Shown: positions 30,661 to 32,509 of the stretch, piece after piece
How the letters are laid out: each line of letters opens with the position of its first letter
How positions within the stretch are numbered: position 1 is the first letter of the stretch
NCBI GenBank assembly: GCA_937920245.1
Contig: CALGUV010000050.1
Coordinates: 1-32,509 of the forward strand
From: an uncultured Microbacteriaceae bacterium
Lineage (GTDB): Bacteria; Actinomycetota; Actinomycetes; Actinomycetales; Microbacteriaceae
DNA: 32,509 nucleotides
Direction of reading: 5' to 3'
Made by a program: the position numbers and the translations under genes
The notes under the pieces: generated by a model
What the model was told of the DNA's origin: nothing
Database searches by the model: none
What the model saw: only the letters and a program-made list of their open reading frames with translations

Positions 30661-31736
30661 TTGATTACCTTCTTGAGTCTTGCAGCAGTTTCTTCTGGAG
30701 CAACGTCTCCGACAAAGGCGCCCATGGCGCTTTCCGATCCTGCCAAATACTTCAGCTTGTCAGCATCGCGAAGCGGAGAGGTGATTTGAAGCATCAACCT
30801 AATTTGGTCCCGGTTTTCAATCATCGGAGCCTGGTGCCAAGCCGAAATATATGGGATTGGCCTGTCATAAAGGGCATCCAGACCCAAAAGGATTTGCTTA
30901 TAGGCGCCAGCCAGCTCGCTTACTTCAGCAGCTGTCAGCTCAGTGAAATCTGCAACTTGGCGTTTTGGCAACAGGTGGATTTCAATTGGCCACCTTGCGG
31001 CAAACGGCACAAACGCCAAAAAGTTCTCAGTTTCTAGAATGTTTCTGCTCGAGGATTTTTCGAATTCGACTAACTCACCGAAGAAATCACCGCCGTGATT
31101 ACGGACACTCGCAATTAGCTTTTCAGTTCTTGGGGTCACAAATGGATATGAGTAGATCTGTCCGTGTGGGTGGTGCAGGGTGACGCCAATGTCCTGCCCG
31201 CGGTTTTCAAAGGGGAAGACCTGAACAACGCCCGGTAGTTGCTGAAGGTAAGCGGTGCGAGACTGCCAGGCTTTTATGACCGTTTCGATGCGCGCCACTG
31301 GCATGGAGCCCAAATTGCCCGTGTGATCTGGGCTGAAAACAACAACCTCACAGCGGCCAAAGGAGGTAGTTGAGAAACCAAACGGGGCAGCTTTATTCGG
31401 CGGTGAAATTTCACCGAGATCTGGTCCAAAGGCCGGACCCTTGTTCTCAAAAACCGCGACATCGAAGTTGTCTGGAACTTCGCTCGGGTTATTTTCGGAA
31501 GTTGGACAGAGCGGACAAGCGTGAGCAGGTGGTAGAAATGCGCGCTGTTGTCTATGGGATGCGACAGTGATCCATTCACCAGACAAAGCGTCGTAACGCA
31601 ATTCAGCGGTTTCTGGTCTTTGTTCCGACTCTCGCTGATCTTGCATGCGCTCTACTGGAAGCTTTGATTCGGCGTCATCAAAATAAAAGATGTCGCGGCC
31701 ATCAAAAAGCTTGGCTTCAATACTGGGGTTGTTCAC
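30657..31736 (-). CDS. galT: Galactose-1-phosphate uridylyltransferase
   Basis: Second Leloir enzyme, transferring UMP between UDP-glucose and galactose-1-phosphate. 359 residues. The active-site HPHGQIY has nucleophile His191; a Zn site begins with CPLC (Cys74, Cys77); GRCEVVVFSPDH is a further family motif. The start is GTG 31736, with AAGAGGT six bases upstream as ribosome site. Divergent from an aldose-epimerase gene across 37 bases, so one control region likely serves the galactose locus. Confidence 0.95.
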   Translation of the reverse strand: MNNPSIEAKLFDGRDIFYFDDAESKLPVERMQDQRESEQRPETAELRYDALSGEWITVASHRQQRAFLPPAHACPLCPTSENNPSEVPDNFDVAVFENKGPAFGPDLGEISPPNKAAPFGFSTTSFGRCEVVVFSPDHTGNLGSMPVARIETVIKAWQSRTAYLQQLPGVVQVFPFENRGQDIGVTLHHPHGQIYSYPFVTPRTEKLIASVRNHGGDFFGELVEFEKSSSRNILETENFLAFVPFAARWPIEIHLLPKRQVADFTELTAAEVSELAGAYKQILLGLDALYDRPIPYISAWHQAPMIENRDQIRLMLQITSPLRDADKLKYLAGSESAMGAFVGDVAPEETAARLKKVIK

Positions 31737-31761
31737 TCAAGTACCTCTTACTCACTGTCTG

Positions 31762-31767
31762 TAACAT
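31762..31767 (+). promoter_or_regulatory. -10 hexamer, leaderless start (galM-like)
   Basis: TAACAT, then six bases, then GTG 31774. No ribosome site is visible, consistent with a leaderless message. It lies in the 37-base gap shared with the divergent galT gene. Confidence 0.55.
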
Positions 31768-31773
31768 AAACGG

Positions 31774-32509
31774 GTGCGCAAAAACGACCCTGGTGAGCAA
31801 CTGAGTATTTCCCGCCTAGACGGGAAGACTCTCAGTATTGCAGAATTTGGCGTGTTTGGAGGTCAAATCAGCCATCTTGTATTGGGTGGCGTTGAGGTAA
31901 TCCCTAAATTTTCTGGTGAAAATGCTCGCGCTCGGGTCTTCGGCTACACAATGGCTCCTTGGCCCAACCGTCTTGAAGACGGTAAATACCAGATGGCTGG
32001 CATCGACTATCAGATTCCAAAACTTGATTCTCAAAATAACGCCAACCACGGATTATTGCTCGATGAAAAAATGGAAATTCTCTCTCACGATTCGGATTCA
32101 CTAAAGCTCTCCTACAGCTTTGGCAAAGATGCTCACTATCCATTTGCGATTGATTTAGAAATTGAATTTAGTCTCGAGGAAAATGCACTGGTCACGCGAG
32201 CAACTGCAACGAACAAATCTTTGAAAGCAGCCCCATTCGCCATCGGCTTTCATCCTTATTTCCTGATGGGAGCAGAGTTCAAGGTTTCCGCGGGCTTCAC
32301 TCACCGGGTATTGACCGATGATCGAATGCTGCCGGTCTCGGCAAATCAAGTTTCGGGTTTAGATCTCAACCAAGACTCCCCGGAGCTAGCCACACTGGAT
32401 GACTGCTACTTCGGGAGTAATGAGGTTCTAGTTACTAGTCCTTCAGGTTCTTTCGAGATTCGCGGTCTAGAAAATATCAACTACTTCATGCTCTATCGGC
32501 CGCCGGTAC
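31774..32509 (+). CDS. Aldose 1-epimerase family (galactose mutarotase-like), 3' partial
   Basis: 245 codons to the window end without a stop. Interconverts alpha and beta anomers of aldoses, such as galactose feeding GalK. Family marks are GGQISHLVLGG near the start, FGYTMAPWPNRL (the Arg-containing motif), NNANHGLL with a catalytic-region His, and GFHPYF with a second His, then DDCYF. The order fits GalM-type enzymes. The start GTG 31774 is chosen for its exact spacing to TAACAT. It faces galT-galK, so it completes a galactose-use locus. Confidence 0.88.
   Translation, partial: MRKNDPGEQLSISRLDGKTLSIAEFGVFGGQISHLVLGGVEVIPKFSGENARARVFGYTMAPWPNRLEDGKYQMAGIDYQIPKLDSQNNANHGLLLDEKMEILSHDSDSLKLSYSFGKDAHYPFAIDLEIEFSLEENALVTRATATNKSLKAAPFAIGFHPYFLMGAEFKVSAGFTHRVLTDDRMLPVSANQVSGLDLNQDSPELATLDDCYFGSNEVLVTSPSGSFEIRGLENINYFMLYRPPV

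Noticed and set aside
31735..31744. ACTCAAGTAC shared with 18543-18552 as a common operator
   Set aside because: A single 10-mer repeat in a 32-kb window can occur by chance, and here it covers the galT start codon and is not palindromic.
1..32509. CRISPR array, insertion sequence or rRNA genes
   Set aside because: No regularly spaced short repeats, transposase motifs or rRNA-like sequence were seen; the only repeats of note are the four att copies and two arm motifs.

Overview
This window looks like a chromosome segment of a small-genome actinobacterium of moderate GC. A Microbacteriaceae-type aquatic lineage such as Aquiluna or Rhodoluna is my guess, not proven here. Supporting signs are a compact Tad/Flp locus of the actinobacterial type (DUF4244 pilin and a Rv3654c-like protein) next to topA, a TopA with a Lys/Arg tail and no zinc fingers, a tmk-holB pair, many TTG/GTG starts, tight 1-8 nt gene overlaps, and many start codons placed exactly six bases after a TANNNT-like hexamer, as in actinobacterial leaderless transcripts.

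Layout. 1-2304: end of a Tad (Flp pilus) operon. 2319-8125: topA, tmk, holB and a lipoprotein alpha/beta-hydrolase. 8152-9467: a small membrane protein divergent from an MpaB-family (DUF2236) oxygenase. 9484-9556: tRNA-Thr(CGT). 9515-18513: an accretion island at the 3' half of this tRNA. 18574-24486: an amino-acid catabolism region with a proline racemase/hydroxyproline epimerase family enzyme plus an ornithine cyclodeaminase-family reductase, two small membrane proteins, a 2-hydroxyacid dehydrogenase, DgcA-DgcN (D-glutamate use) and a DCC-family thiol protein. 24558-26983: KtrB/KtrA potassium uptake and a membrane protein. 26906-28895: a CopC-like protein divergent from a PBP4-type DacB. 28931-29524: nicotinamidase. 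29521-32509: galT-galK divergent from an aldose epimerase that runs off the window.

The island is the main discovery. The 43-nt 3' part of the tRNA, from the anticodon loop onward, occurs four times in direct orientation (9515, 12269, 14145, 18471), cutting the region into three segments. Segment 1, next to the tRNA, has the tyrosine integrase, a winged-helix protein, a cupin and a near-identical 26-bp motif just inside each end (candidate integrase arm sites). Segments 2 and 3 have no integrase. They carry secreted or membrane-anchored metalloproteases: a metzincin-like enzyme with an OmpA-like N-terminal domain, and an M60/enhancin-like enzyme with a LamG-like domain and a membrane-protein partner. 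This fits stepwise accretion of integrase-dependent cargo modules (CIME-like) that deliver extracellular protein or glycoprotein degradation. The distal repeat is the most decayed (36/43), consistent with the oldest insertion being pushed outward.

Limits: functions come from recognised motifs, not searches. Mobility of the segments, the promoters and the enzyme substrates are inferences.
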